34,485 nucleotides of DNA from BM520 sp964594665 (GTDB lineage Bacteria > Bacteroidota > Bacteroidia > Bacteroidales > BM520), in assembly GCA_964594665.1 (NCBI GenBank), contig CAZQNY010000020.1, forward strand, positions 1 to 34,485. Direction: 5' to 3'. Each line of letters begins with the position of its first letter. Within the stretch, counting starts at the first letter, position 1. Below, in pieces: positions 17,795 through 25,466 of this stretch. A program made the translations under genes and the position numbers. The notes beneath the pieces were generated by a model, which was given only the letters and a program-made list of their open reading frames with translations, had not been told where the DNA came from and did not search any database.

Positions 17795-18411
17795 CGTTTA
17801 TCAATTGCTTTATGAAAAGATATAACATCATTATAAAAGTCCTGATATTCTTGAGCAACAATATCAAAATCATATAAACCGGTGTAGGTTTTATGGTGAA
17901 TAAAAAGCTCCGGCTTTGCGCTTGAAAAATATTCCGGCATATTGGCGACAAAAATAATTTTGTAAGGGTTGTCGGTTGTTTCCAGAATTTTTTTCAGGCC
18001 TTTCATAAAAACAATTTTGTTGTCGTACAGCGAATGCAGCTCTCCCTGAGGGAATAAAAGAACCATATTGTTTTTATCTTTAAGTAAATCAGAAGCATAC
18101 TGAACAGACTCCAGTATATCTCTGGCTCCGGGGTTAATTGAAAATCCGCCACAGTGATTAAAAAACCAGTATTTTTTCAGTTGATCTTCAAGCATCATAA
18201 AATGAAACTTCCGGTGTATGCGTTTAATTTTTAAATATCCGACCCAGAAACCATCCCACCAGCTAATATGATTTGATAAAACCAACACGGGCAATCCATC
18301 ATCCTGATATTCACCTATCATTGAAACAGATGAGAATCTTTTCTTTATCATCCGCTGCAGATAATACTGAAAAAACGGATAGATGACCGGATGGTGTTTT
18401 GCTTTTATCAT
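17791..18411 (-). CDS. PlsC-type acyltransferase, probably acylating the carotenoid glycoside
   Basis: The 206-residue protein belongs to the lysophospholipid acyltransferase superfamily. The catalytic motif NHxxxxD is present as NHISWWD (H48, D53), and the second block reads LLFPQGELHS instead of the usual FPEGTR. Between the hydratase and glycosyltransferase genes, it is most likely to esterify the sugar of a glycosylated carotenoid, as is known for salinixanthin-type pigments and staphyloxanthin, although the latter's acyltransferase CrtO is a different family. A general phospholipid role cannot be excluded. It starts three bases after the end of the hydratase gene. Confidence 0.85.
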   Translation of the reverse strand: MIKAKHHPVIYPFFQYYLQRMIKKRFSSVSMIGEYQDDGLPVLVLSNHISWWDGFWVGYLKIKRIHRKFHFMMLEDQLKKYWFFNHCGGFSINPGARDILESVQYASDLLKDKNNMVLLFPQGELHSLYDNKIVFMKGLKKILETTDNPYKIIFVANMPEYFSSAKPELFIHHKTYTGLYDFDIVAQEYQDFYNDVISFHKAIDKR

Positions 18412-18414
18412 TGA

Positions 18415-19065
18415 TTATAAAATGATGAGTAAAAAACAAAAAAACAAAAACTGGCAAAGCAGTAACACCCATGCAATTGGGTTGCGGGTATTGATTTTAA
18501 ATATTTTTAATAATGAGAAAAAGAAAGCACTAATAGCAAACCAGGCAATATAATTCTTCAGGGGAATAACATCACCTTCCCACGACCACATATCCATCAA
18601 CGGAGCCACAAGCTCCATTACTATGTCGTATACCACCATCATGGCTGAGGAAAGCAATATTTTGGGAATAGCAGGTATCTTCAGGGGTTCTGTAACGGAT
18701 GAAATTGTGTAAATCAGAAACAGCCAGTTGACACCGATCATCAGGGGTGTATTGAAAATTTTTGGACCGAGAGTTTCTCCATATGAGTAGCTTCCGAATA
18801 TGGCTCCTGTGTTTACGCCAATAATCTCAACCGTAAAACCAAGAACAAAAACCAGTGCGAAAATAAAAAGTGATATCGTTGAATATTTTTCATGAAAAAC
18901 CGCCAGCAGATATACACCCAGAAGTAATGCAAGGGGTGTAATGATTTTAAAAAGCGGCTGTAGCAAAGGTATTGCAAACCCTGTAATTCCTACGGCGTAA
19001 AAGATGAATAGAAACTTCCGGACTTCTTTCGCCGGCAACCGGTTTGCAGGATATATATTCAGCAT
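18415..19065 (-). CDS. cruF: carotenoid 1,2-hydratase, CruF family (DUF422)
   Basis: This integral membrane protein of 216 residues has about six or seven hydrophobic segments. It carries the hallmark of the CruF/bisanhydrobacterioruberin hydratase family: EIIGVNTGAIFGSYSYG, followed by PLMIGVNWLFLIY. The family adds water to the terminal double bond of lycopene-like psi ends, giving a tertiary 1-hydroxyl that can be glycosylated. It begins one base after the idi stop. The sequence fits the family in length and order of motifs. Whether one or both ends of the carotenoid are hydrated is not readable. Confidence 0.9.
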   Translation of the reverse strand: MLNIYPANRLPAKEVRKFLFIFYAVGITGFAIPLLQPLFKIITPLALLLGVYLLAVFHEKYSTISLFIFALVFVLGFTVEIIGVNTGAIFGSYSYGETLGPKIFNTPLMIGVNWLFLIYTISSVTEPLKIPAIPKILLSSAMMVVYDIVMELVAPLMDMWSWEGDVIPLKNYIAWFAISAFFFSLLKIFKINTRNPIAWVLLLCQFLFFCFLLIIL

Positions 19066-19066
19066 A

Positions 19067-19597
19067 TCAACATCCTGTTATAACATTTTGTAAACACAAC
19101 ACCCTGTGGGCAATCATTCGAAACCAAAAAGTGTATTTTTGTGGGTTATCGGATAAATCTTTAACTAACTCTTGCGGATCTATATATTTATATTCTGAAA
19201 CTTCTTCATTGTTAATATTGGGAGGCATGTCTGTAATACCCACAAAAACATGATCCAGTTCATGTTCTGTAAGGTTGTTGTCAAGGGCAGCTTTGTAGAT
19301 AAAATCAAAGGCTTTGTCCAGATCCGATTGCAGTCCCATTTCCTGTTGTAATCTTCTTTTGGCAGCCTGAAGGTTTGTCTCTCCCGGCTCAGGATGCGTA
19401 CATGCAGTATTGGTCCAAAGCCCCGGAGAATGGTATTTGTGAAGCGCCCTTTTTTGCAATAGCATTTTTCCGGAGGTATTAAAGATAAATACTGATACAG
19501 CACGATGAAGCAAGGCCTTTTCATGGGCTTCCATTTTACCTGTTACACCAATGGCATTATCATCTTTATCAACAAGAATTACCTTTATGTTATCCAC
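19067..19597 (-). CDS. idi: isopentenyl-diphosphate delta-isomerase, type I
   Basis: This 176-residue Nudix-fold enzyme interconverts isopentenyl and dimethylallyl diphosphate, balancing precursors for carotenoid synthesis. The catalytic Cys lies in NTACTHPEPGE (C66) and the catalytic Glu in LTEHELDHVFVG (E113), matching C67 and E116 of the E. coli enzyme. It overlaps crtB by eight bases and is followed at once by cruF. A MEP-pathway gene, ispD, lies about 6 kb away, so IPP is probably made by that route; isomerase is not essential there but raises flux. Confidence 0.95.
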   Translation of the reverse strand: MDNIKVILVDKDDNAIGVTGKMEAHEKALLHRAVSVFIFNTSGKMLLQKRALHKYHSPGLWTNTACTHPEPGETNLQAAKRRLQQEMGLQSDLDKAFDFIYKAALDNNLTEHELDHVFVGITDMPPNINNEEVSEYKYIDPQELVKDLSDNPQKYTFWFRMIAHRVLCLQNVITGC

Positions 19598-20441
19598 AAT
19601 GTATCCGATTTAGTTTGTAATTGATAAAAACACGTACGATCAGAAAATATTTCATGCTGTTGGGTATTCTGATACGTTGTGATATAAGTTTTTGAGCGGA
19701 AGATTTTTGTATTTTTTTAAATAATATTGAATAGTAGGTATATGCCAGTAATACGGCGAATTTCGATCTTCCGGGCAATGCTTTTATGCCATTGCATGCC
19801 GCCTGGAAGTCTTCTTTTATATTACTTTCAATATTCTTTTTTACCTCTTCAGATAAGTTATTGTTCTGTAATTCAGGGAAATAACTTCTGTTTAATTCTC
19901 CTACATCATTACGTATATCACGAAGGAAATTCACTTTTTGAAATGCAGAGCCCAGCTTTGCAGCAGGTTCTTTCAGTTTTTCATAACATTCATTGTCGTT
20001 GTTGCAAAATATTCGCAGGCACATAAGCCCAACAACATCAGCAGATCCATAGATATAGGCATCTATTTCCTGTTGTGACGCATAATGTTGTTTTGTGATA
20101 TCTGCCGCCATACTATCAAGAAAAGCCCGTATATGAGAATGATCAATCTGATAATTATTCACGGTGTTGGCAAAGGCATAAAGTACAGGGTTTGTACTGA
20201 TACCTTGTTCAATGGCATAGTTGAGGTCTTCACGGAGCTTTTCCAGCAGGAAAACCTGATCATAGTCATGAAAAGTATCAACGATTTCATCGGCAAGACG
20301 GACAAATCCATATACCGACCAGATTGCTTTTCGCTGCTGCTTTTCAAGTAGCCGAACTGCCAGTGAAAAGGAAGTGCTGTACCGTCGGGTAATTAATGCA
20401 CCAATTTCATTACTAACATTTTCGTATAAGGCAAAATTCAT
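19590..20441 (-). CDS. crtB: phytoene synthase
   Basis: This 283-residue enzyme joins two geranylgeranyl diphosphates to give phytoene, the first committed C40 step. Both Asp-rich motifs of the squalene/phytoene synthase family are present: DEIVD (51-55) and RDIRND (174-179) within NFLRDIRNDVGELNRSYFP. It is the first gene of the seven-gene carotenoid operon. A perfect palindrome lies 29-56 bases upstream of its ATG, so control probably acts here. Squalene synthase-like HpnC/HpnD enzymes share the fold, but the crt neighbours support CrtB. Confidence 0.94.
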   Translation of the reverse strand: MNFALYENVSNEIGALITRRYSTSFSLAVRLLEKQQRKAIWSVYGFVRLADEIVDTFHDYDQVFLLEKLREDLNYAIEQGISTNPVLYAFANTVNNYQIDHSHIRAFLDSMAADITKQHYASQQEIDAYIYGSADVVGLMCLRIFCNNDNECYEKLKEPAAKLGSAFQKVNFLRDIRNDVGELNRSYFPELQNNNLSEEVKKNIESNIKEDFQAACNGIKALPGRSKFAVLLAYTYYSILFKKIQKSSAQKLISQRIRIPNSMKYFLIVRVFINYKLNRIHCG

Positions 20442-20469
20442 TCTATGTTTCTTTTCTGTATTCCGGTTA

Positions 20470-20497
20470 TTATCGTGTGAAATTTTTCACACGATAA
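20470..20497. promoter_or_regulatory. CRP-like palindromic operator upstream of crtB
   Basis: Two perfect 13-base arms (20470-20482 and 20485-20497) flank a two-base centre. The core is TGTGA-N6-TCACA, the consensus of CRP/FNR-family regulators. It is centred about 42 bases upstream of the crtB ATG in an otherwise AT-rich 195-base spacer. The two-base loop and lack of a T run argue against a terminator. I could not place a full TTG/TAnnTTTG promoter beside it, so activator or repressor action is open. Confidence 0.7.
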
Positions 20498-20636
20498 ATA
20501 AACAAGGAAATTAGGTTTCTGTTTTTGATAATCTAAAAAATCAGCATTCTTTATTGTAAATATAGCAATAAGATGAGAAACAGAAGCTATTTCATGAAAA
20601 TAAATGTTAATAATGCGGGGAAACGTCTTTATTTCA

Positions 20637-22103
20637 TTATTGCAGAACTATTTTTGTGATATAGGAGGTTTTGTCTTGATAGAAAAGAACCAGGAATGCA
20701 ATTCCTGAATAATCTACTGATGACAAATTCAGTTTGAGGGTATTAGTTCCTGTTTTATCCATGAGAAGCAATTCGCCCAGGCTTGAATAAAGGTGAATTT
20801 CAGCTATCTTAACCGGGCTTTTAATGAAGATATGAGATGATGCCGGGTTAGGAAAAATTGTGGTTTCCTCCAATAGAATATCATCTAACCCTACATTGTA
20901 CTCCACTTTAAGGGTTGCAGGTGTTTCCATGATCCGAATCCAGGGTGCTTCAGGGTTCGATTCAGATAGTGTAATAATGGCTGGCGATGTGTTTTTTCCG
21001 GCTTTTTCCGGATATAAAAGATACGTGCCATATGGAATATCTTCAAGGAAAAAGGTGCCATCAGAACCAGGATAACAGAAATCCAGTGGGGCTCCATTCT
21101 CTTCCAAAAGAAATACCGGCATTCCATTAACCTCTTTTCCGTCCGTAAATACATTTCCTGACACTTTCCCGTGGCCATAAAAAAGTACATCGTTTCTCTC
21201 CAGCTGAATATCAAAGGAGATATCGTTATCGATATAAAAGCTCTCTGCATCATGCCAGTCGATCGTATTACCTGAGTAGGTGGGCAAATAAACAGGGCTG
21301 TGGGGTATCCCGGGATCTACATCGGGAAGCGCAAGAAGAAAACAGGATGAAAACGGGTCAACACTAAAACTGAAAGTACCTGAAATATCAACGGTTGCAT
21401 TAGCGAGAACCTGTGTGGGGTTATTTGCATCAAAAAGCAGCACTTCTCCTGCCGGCAGGCCAGTATTTCCGGCATATATGGTACCCGATACCGTATAAGA
21501 TCCGCCCACAGTAATAGCTTGGCTTATCATATCAAAGCAGTTATTTTCAGCATTTATATATAAATCAACCGAATAAATTCCAGGCACTTCGTAGGTGTGC
21601 ACAGGGTTTATTTCATTTGAAGTAAAACCATCGCCAAAGTCCCAGTAATATTCAGAAACAGGCCCTGACGAGCGGTCAAGAAAGGTTACTCTGTTACCAG
21701 TTACATCATAGTCAAAATCGGCAGCGCATTGTATTTCATCTGTACAAACAGAGAAATCAAAAAAGGTTGTATCTCCGGAAATGATTATCATTTGGTTTAC
21801 CGGATCCCAGTGACCATTGCAGAAGCTCCAGGCCTGAAGGTGAATAACATCATTCTGAAAAATATCATCAGAGGTAAAGGTATACATCCCCTGTTGATCG
21901 GTTAGGGTTCCTCCCACGGGTCCCTGTTCCGGGATATAGAAATATATTTCCAGCATTGACACAGGGTTTCCATAGGTATCATCTGTAACAAGGCCGGTAA
22001 TGGTATGCTGTGAAAAAGCATTTAATGCAGGGAAAAGCAAGGTGGCAATGAGAAAATATCTCACCTGCCTGTACAGGAATTCTGTTAGCTGTATATGTTT
22101 CAT
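20637..22103 (-). CDS. PKD-domain secreted protein with T9SS sorting domain
   Basis: The 488-residue protein is probably exported by the type IX system. It has a signal peptide ending near ALNAFSQ (about residue 32), a CarboxypepD_reg-like beta domain (33-118), one PKD domain (about 128-200, core YYWDFGDGFTS), two more carboxypeptidase-regulatory-like domains (about 203-300 and 310-385) and a C-terminal sorting domain beginning near TIFPNPASSH. Its N-terminal part resembles that of the eight-repeat PKD protein 6 kb away. It starts two bases after the barrel-protein gene ends, so the two form an operon. No enzyme motif is visible; an adhesive or structural surface role is likely. Confidence 0.88.
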   Translation of the reverse strand: MKHIQLTEFLYRQVRYFLIATLLFPALNAFSQHTITGLVTDDTYGNPVSMLEIYFYIPEQGPVGGTLTDQQGMYTFTSDDIFQNDVIHLQAWSFCNGHWDPVNQMIIISGDTTFFDFSVCTDEIQCAADFDYDVTGNRVTFLDRSSGPVSEYYWDFGDGFTSNEINPVHTYEVPGIYSVDLYINAENNCFDMISQAITVGGSYTVSGTIYAGNTGLPAGEVLLFDANNPTQVLANATVDISGTFSFSVDPFSSCFLLALPDVDPGIPHSPVYLPTYSGNTIDWHDAESFYIDNDISFDIQLERNDVLFYGHGKVSGNVFTDGKEVNGMPVFLLEENGAPLDFCYPGSDGTFFLEDIPYGTYLLYPEKAGKNTSPAIITLSESNPEAPWIRIMETPATLKVEYNVGLDDILLEETTIFPNPASSHIFIKSPVKIAEIHLYSSLGELLLMDKTGTNTLKLNLSSVDYSGIAFLVLFYQDKTSYITKIVLQ

Positions 22104-22105
22104 AA

Positions 22106-23335
22106 TCAGTATTTTTTAAACATTAAAAAACGTATTCCCAGCCCTGCCGATAATTCATTATACCTCACGGAGTATGCTGTTCCGTTTATATATGATGTTA
22201 TGGATGTAGCATATCCCATTGACAGATAAATTGTTGTATATGGCGTTAATTCGAACGATCCATTGAGCAATAACGACACTTTTGCATGCCATTGGTTTAA
22301 TGAAGTGCTCCCTGCTTCACGGATAAAACCAGTTTCGGGGTCGTACATGGGGCCGTTGCTTTTTAATAGCAACAGACCTGTGAACCCCGCAGCGGCAGAG
22401 GCCTTCCATCTGTCGTGATCAATATAGGTATATCCAAACTGAAAAGGGATTTCGAGAAATTGTAGCTGCGAGGACCTGCGAACGCGATGGGTAATAAACA
22501 GGGTATCTGTCGTTTCCTGCTGAAGGGAGTCATCAATATAAGTCGTTAGCGTTTCGATATAGGGAATCCATATAGTATCACCCTGCAGCAGGGCATCCAT
22601 ATCCAGGATCCAGGTGGTGTCATTTACAAATACTTCACGCCGGAAATAATTCCATACAAGAGAGGTTTCAGTACTCATACGTGTTTCAGGAACCTCAAGG
22701 GAATGGTTTACCTGTGAAAGACCCACTGCGGCAGAAGCGTTAAACCGCCCAAACGTATGATAAAAGAGTAATTGCTGCCGCCACGATAATTCAGGCCTGT
22801 AGTATGTGTTAATCGAATCGGTTAGTGATGCAGTGGAGCCGGTAATCTGTTCAAAAGGCATAAAGGCATCCCCCTGCAGGCCAAAGGCATTGTTTTTTTT
22901 AACACCGTAGCCAAAAGGTACCGGGTTCACCCCTGTTTCATCGTCGAGGGAAAACCAACGGTCAGGATGACGGTTTTTTTTCCGGGACTTCACCGTTGAA
23001 TCTGCTTTTGATACAGGCATTGCATTTGTTTTACGTGCCTTTTTCAATGGTATTGCAGTGTTGGTTTCAGGAATAAAAAGTAACGTATCCGGGTAACCTA
23101 ATACAGGCATCTGATAAACTGTAACCGTATCATAAACAAAGATGGTTTCCTGTATCTCAACATACTCATAAACCGTGTCGTAAGTATAAACAGTATCATA
23201 AACTATTTGTGTAACCGTATCGGGTAAATTCAGCGCAGGGTGATCCAGATTGGGTTTGACACGTGCAGAAACCAAAAAAGGCAATGTCACCATTGCCAAA
23301 AAAAGAAGGTATGTATATCTTATTCTCATCTTCAT
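22106..23335 (-). CDS. outer-membrane beta-barrel-like protein with DTVY-rich N-terminus
   Basis: The 409-residue protein has a signal peptide (to about residue 24), then a stretch of repeated DTV/DTVY units (VYDTVYTYDTVYEYVE, VYDTVTVYQ; about residues 39-78), a basic linker with KKNRH, and a C-terminal half of alternating aromatic beta strands ending GIRFLMFKKY, as expected for a Bacteroidota outer-membrane barrel. Such proteins often follow an ECF sigma/anti-sigma pair. Here it follows a sigma factor whose own tail ends in DTIHKRDTVYIH. Specific function unknown. Confidence 0.75.
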   Translation of the reverse strand: MKMRIRYTYLLFLAMVTLPFLVSARVKPNLDHPALNLPDTVTQIVYDTVYTYDTVYEYVEIQETIFVYDTVTVYQMPVLGYPDTLLFIPETNTAIPLKKARKTNAMPVSKADSTVKSRKKNRHPDRWFSLDDETGVNPVPFGYGVKKNNAFGLQGDAFMPFEQITGSTASLTDSINTYYRPELSWRQQLLFYHTFGRFNASAAVGLSQVNHSLEVPETRMSTETSLVWNYFRREVFVNDTTWILDMDALLQGDTIWIPYIETLTTYIDDSLQQETTDTLFITHRVRRSSQLQFLEIPFQFGYTYIDHDRWKASAAAGFTGLLLLKSNGPMYDPETGFIREAGSTSLNQWHAKVSLLLNGSFELTPYTTIYLSMGYATSITSYINGTAYSVRYNELSAGLGIRFLMFKKY

Positions 23336-23353
23336 GCTGACAAAACAGAGAAT

Positions 23354-23385
23354 TAAAGATAAATGATTTCACGGAATAACCGCAA
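23354..23385 (-). promoter_or_regulatory. possible promoter of the barrel/PKD operon
   Basis: On the minus strand TTG (23383-23385), 21 bases, then TATCTTTA (23354-23361) match the Bacteroidota promoter with one change at the last base. The start would be near 23347, about 12 bases before the ATG. It would let the barrel and PKD genes be transcribed apart from the sigma gene. Confidence 0.45.
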
Positions 23386-23405
23386 TAGTGTTGTAATAAT
23401 GCTGC

Positions 23406-24566
23406 TTAATGTATATAAACAGTATCCCGTTTGTGTATCGTATCCCTGACAATTGTTTTTCGTTGTACCCGGATAACTTTTTTTACCGGTATTTGAACTG
23501 TATCCGTTTTTACCGGTATCTTTTGAGTGTTTTTTGCTTCCTCCGGGGCAGGATTGTTAACAGGAGTTGTCGTTTTAATTATTGAATTTTCTGTAGCAGT
23601 AGTTTCTTCCCGGGCACAGGAATCAGCAGGAATAACAAATGTATTGGCAGGTTTCGCATTTTGTTGTGCAGGTGAGGTGACCTCCTTGTGGGTGTTAATT
23701 TTATCTGTATCTGATTTATCAACGATGAAATATACACCAGCTGCTATAGCTCCGGCAGTAGCAATGGAAACCGCTACTTTGGTTATTGCTGCTGATGATA
23801 CCACTGTATTGGCCGGTGGCGCATCCAAAGACTGCTGCACTGCTTCCCACCCTGCCGTTGTGGGAACCGACAAGCCCGTTAAGGCTTCTTGTGCCAGTAC
23901 ATCTATATGTTCAAATCCTAATCCCATACCTGTTATTATTGCTACTATTCGTTTGCGTTTATTTTCTTTTTGTTTATTTTGATCCAATGCTTTGTAATAC
24001 AGTCCCTTTTGGATCTGTTTCCGGGCGCGTGACAGCTGGCTTTTTGATGTTCCAACCGAGATATCCAATGTTTTTGCAATGTCTTTATGCTTCATGTTTT
24101 CAATGGCATAAAGGTTGAAAATTGCCCTGAATCCATCCGGAAGCAATGCCACCTGCTCAAGGATTTCTTCCTGTGTAAAGGATGCCTTTTGCACTATCTG
24201 CACAGCAGTTTGGGAGTATGCCTCCTCATGATCATCATCAGCAATCTGCCATTCCACTTCTTCAAAAGGTACAGCGCCGCGCGTTTGTTTTTTATCACGT
24301 AAGTACATCAGCGCCGTATTGACCATAATCTTTCTTATCCAGCCTTCAAAAGAACCTTTGTTTTTGAACTGTTTTATTTTTTGAAAAGCAGTAATAAAGC
24401 CATCCTGTAACATATCCTCTGCATCCGATTGGTTACCTGCATAGCGGAGGCATACACCCAGCATCTGAGGGGCCAAACGTTCATATACAACGCGTTGTGC
24501 CTCGCTATCATGCTTTTTACAGCGGTCTGTTAACTGCGATTCAATCATATATTTATCAGATTCCAT
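23406..24566 (-). CDS. ECF sigma factor fused to anti-sigma-like membrane-spanning extension
   Basis: The first 190 or so residues are an ECF sigma-70 factor: region 2 (about 28-92, with DAEDMLQDGFITAFQKI and FEGWIRKIMVNTALMYLR) and region 4 (about 140-190, with KHKDIAKTLDISVGTSKSQL). A normal ECF protein ends there, but this one continues to 386 residues. It has a basic linker, a segment (VLAQEALTGLSVPTTAGWEA) like the start of Bacteroidota anti-sigma or barrel proteins, a hydrophobic helix (about 264-283), a Pro/Thr-rich stretch and a tail ending DTIHKRDTVYIH. The predicted topology puts the sigma domain in the cytoplasm and the tail in the periplasm. Met7 (24548) is an alternative start, favoured if the -7 element at 24577-24584 is the promoter. 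It probably controls itself and the next two genes. Confidence 0.85.
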   Translation of the reverse strand: MESDKYMIESQLTDRCKKHDSEAQRVVYERLAPQMLGVCLRYAGNQSDAEDMLQDGFITAFQKIKQFKNKGSFEGWIRKIMVNTALMYLRDKKQTRGAVPFEEVEWQIADDDHEEAYSQTAVQIVQKASFTQEEILEQVALLPDGFRAIFNLYAIENMKHKDIAKTLDISVGTSKSQLSRARKQIQKGLYYKALDQNKQKENKRKRIVAIITGMGLGFEHIDVLAQEALTGLSVPTTAGWEAVQQSLDAPPANTVVSSAAITKVAVSIATAGAIAAGVYFIVDKSDTDKINTHKEVTSPAQQNAKPANTFVIPADSCAREETTATENSIIKTTTPVNNPAPEEAKNTQKIPVKTDTVQIPVKKVIRVQRKTIVRDTIHKRDTVYIH

Positions 24567-24576
24567 TGTTATGATG

Positions 24577-24584
24577 CAAAGATA
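24577..24584 (-). promoter_or_regulatory. -7 promoter element of the sigma-factor gene
   Basis: On the minus strand the element reads TATCTTTG, a full match to TAnnTTTG, but no TTG lies 19-21 bases upstream. The start would fall near 24570, leaving only about four leader bases before the ATG at 24566 and about 22 before the in-frame ATG at 24548. The missing -33 element could mean activation or use of another sigma factor. Confidence 0.5.
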
Positions 24585-24720
24585 AGGGATGGTTGCATGA
24601 AAAAGATAAAAAATCGGAGAGCCAGCATTAACCTATAGTACGTGAATGCTTATGGAGCACAATAATAAGGGTGTCTGCCATTCATAGGAGGGCTTTTTTT
24701 AGCCAAATAAATGAAAGACG

Positions 24721-24748
24721 TGGGGTGGTCTCTGCAGAGAATACCCCA
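24721..24748 (-). terminator. hairpin, probable terminator of the pRiA4b ORF-3-like gene
   Basis: TGGGGT (24721-24726) and ACCCCA (24743-24748) enclose TCTCTGCAGAGA, a perfect palindrome, with a two-base bulge on each side. It begins 36 bases after the stop codon of the minus-strand gene, and T-rich sequence follows on that strand. A second small hairpin (GGCT, T7, AGCC on the plus strand) lies at 24690-24704. The rest of the 24567-24783 spacer shows nothing else. Confidence 0.5.
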
Positions 24749-24783
24749 TAATTATTAATACAGCTTGAAGAATCGGTGGATGC

Positions 24784-25332
24784 CTACTCCCGAATCAATG
24801 CATTGGCAGCATCAATATCGAAAAAATCAGGGTCATAGTCTTCGCCAATTAACTCAATGGTATCGTCATAATCCATATGATCAGGATTATCAAGTACATC
24901 AAGGATTTCATAGAATCCTTCAACGCCACCACATCGCTCCGGCGGACAGTTTCCCTCACCGTCAATTACCCGGGGATATAGAACACCATCTTCAATGGGT
25001 AATCGTTTTTCCAATACCACTTCATGAGCCCAGTTATCTTTAAAATCATAATTATAAATGATTTTATCTTTCATAACTTCGAGCAATTCACGGAGTTGCA
25101 TTTTGCCGTATTCCCTGCAGGAATATTCTTCATCCAGGAGTTCAGCTGTAGGTGAGTAGAAGGTCATTTCTTTTACAAACCGATGTTTATATTTTCCTGA
25201 CCATCCCATTACTTTTTGAATTAAAGTATGGAAATCTGCGAGTGTAATGTTGGAAGGAACTTCGATGAGCCTCCAGATCACAGGTTCAATATTTAAAAGA
25301 GAGATATCGACCTGATAAATTTCAGCATTCAT
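24784..25332 (-). CDS. plasmid pRiA4b ORF-3-like protein
   Basis: This 182-residue protein matches the pRiA4b ORF-3 family: YQVDISLLNIEPVIWRLIEV at the start, then TLADFHTLIQKVMGW, a YNYDFKDNWAHEVVLE block, and a C-terminal CPPERCGGVEGFYEIL segment with an acidic end. The function of the family is not established. Some databases describe it as an IS1096 passenger, but no transposase or inverted repeats are seen here. It stands alone between the sigma gene and ruvC. Confidence 0.88.
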   Translation of the reverse strand: MNAEIYQVDISLLNIEPVIWRLIEVPSNITLADFHTLIQKVMGWSGKYKHRFVKEMTFYSPTAELLDEEYSCREYGKMQLRELLEVMKDKIIYNYDFKDNWAHEVVLEKRLPIEDGVLYPRVIDGEGNCPPERCGGVEGFYEILDVLDNPDHMDYDDTIELIGEDYDPDFFDIDAANALIRE

Positions 25333-25422
25333 AATAGTACGAAGACGTAAAGTTTAGTTTGTAAATTATTTTATTTCAGCGGGAAACACTCCCTTTTAGG
25401 CTATAAAAATAGGCTTTTTTTT

Positions 25423-25436
25423 AAATCAATTGATTT
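25423..25436. repeat. 14-bp perfect palindrome between ruvC and the pRiA4b ORF-3-like gene
   Basis: AAATCAATTGATTT is its own reverse complement. It lies 31 bases after the ruvC stop and about 90 bases before the next minus-strand gene. It could be a regulator site, or part of a weak terminator with the adjoining T run. AT-rich palindromes of this size can occur by chance. Confidence 0.35.
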
Positions 25437-25466
25437 CATTGCCCGATTTTTGCTCATTTCGTGCAG

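Noticed and set aside
20470..20497. Palindrome before crtB as a terminator of the preceding PKD gene
   Set aside because: It lies about 140 bases past that gene, has a two-base centre and no T run, and sits close to the crtB start, so an operator fits better.
24784..25332. Possible transposon remnant, since the family is sometimes named IS1096 passenger
   Set aside because: No transposase, terminal inverted repeats or target duplication is visible around it.
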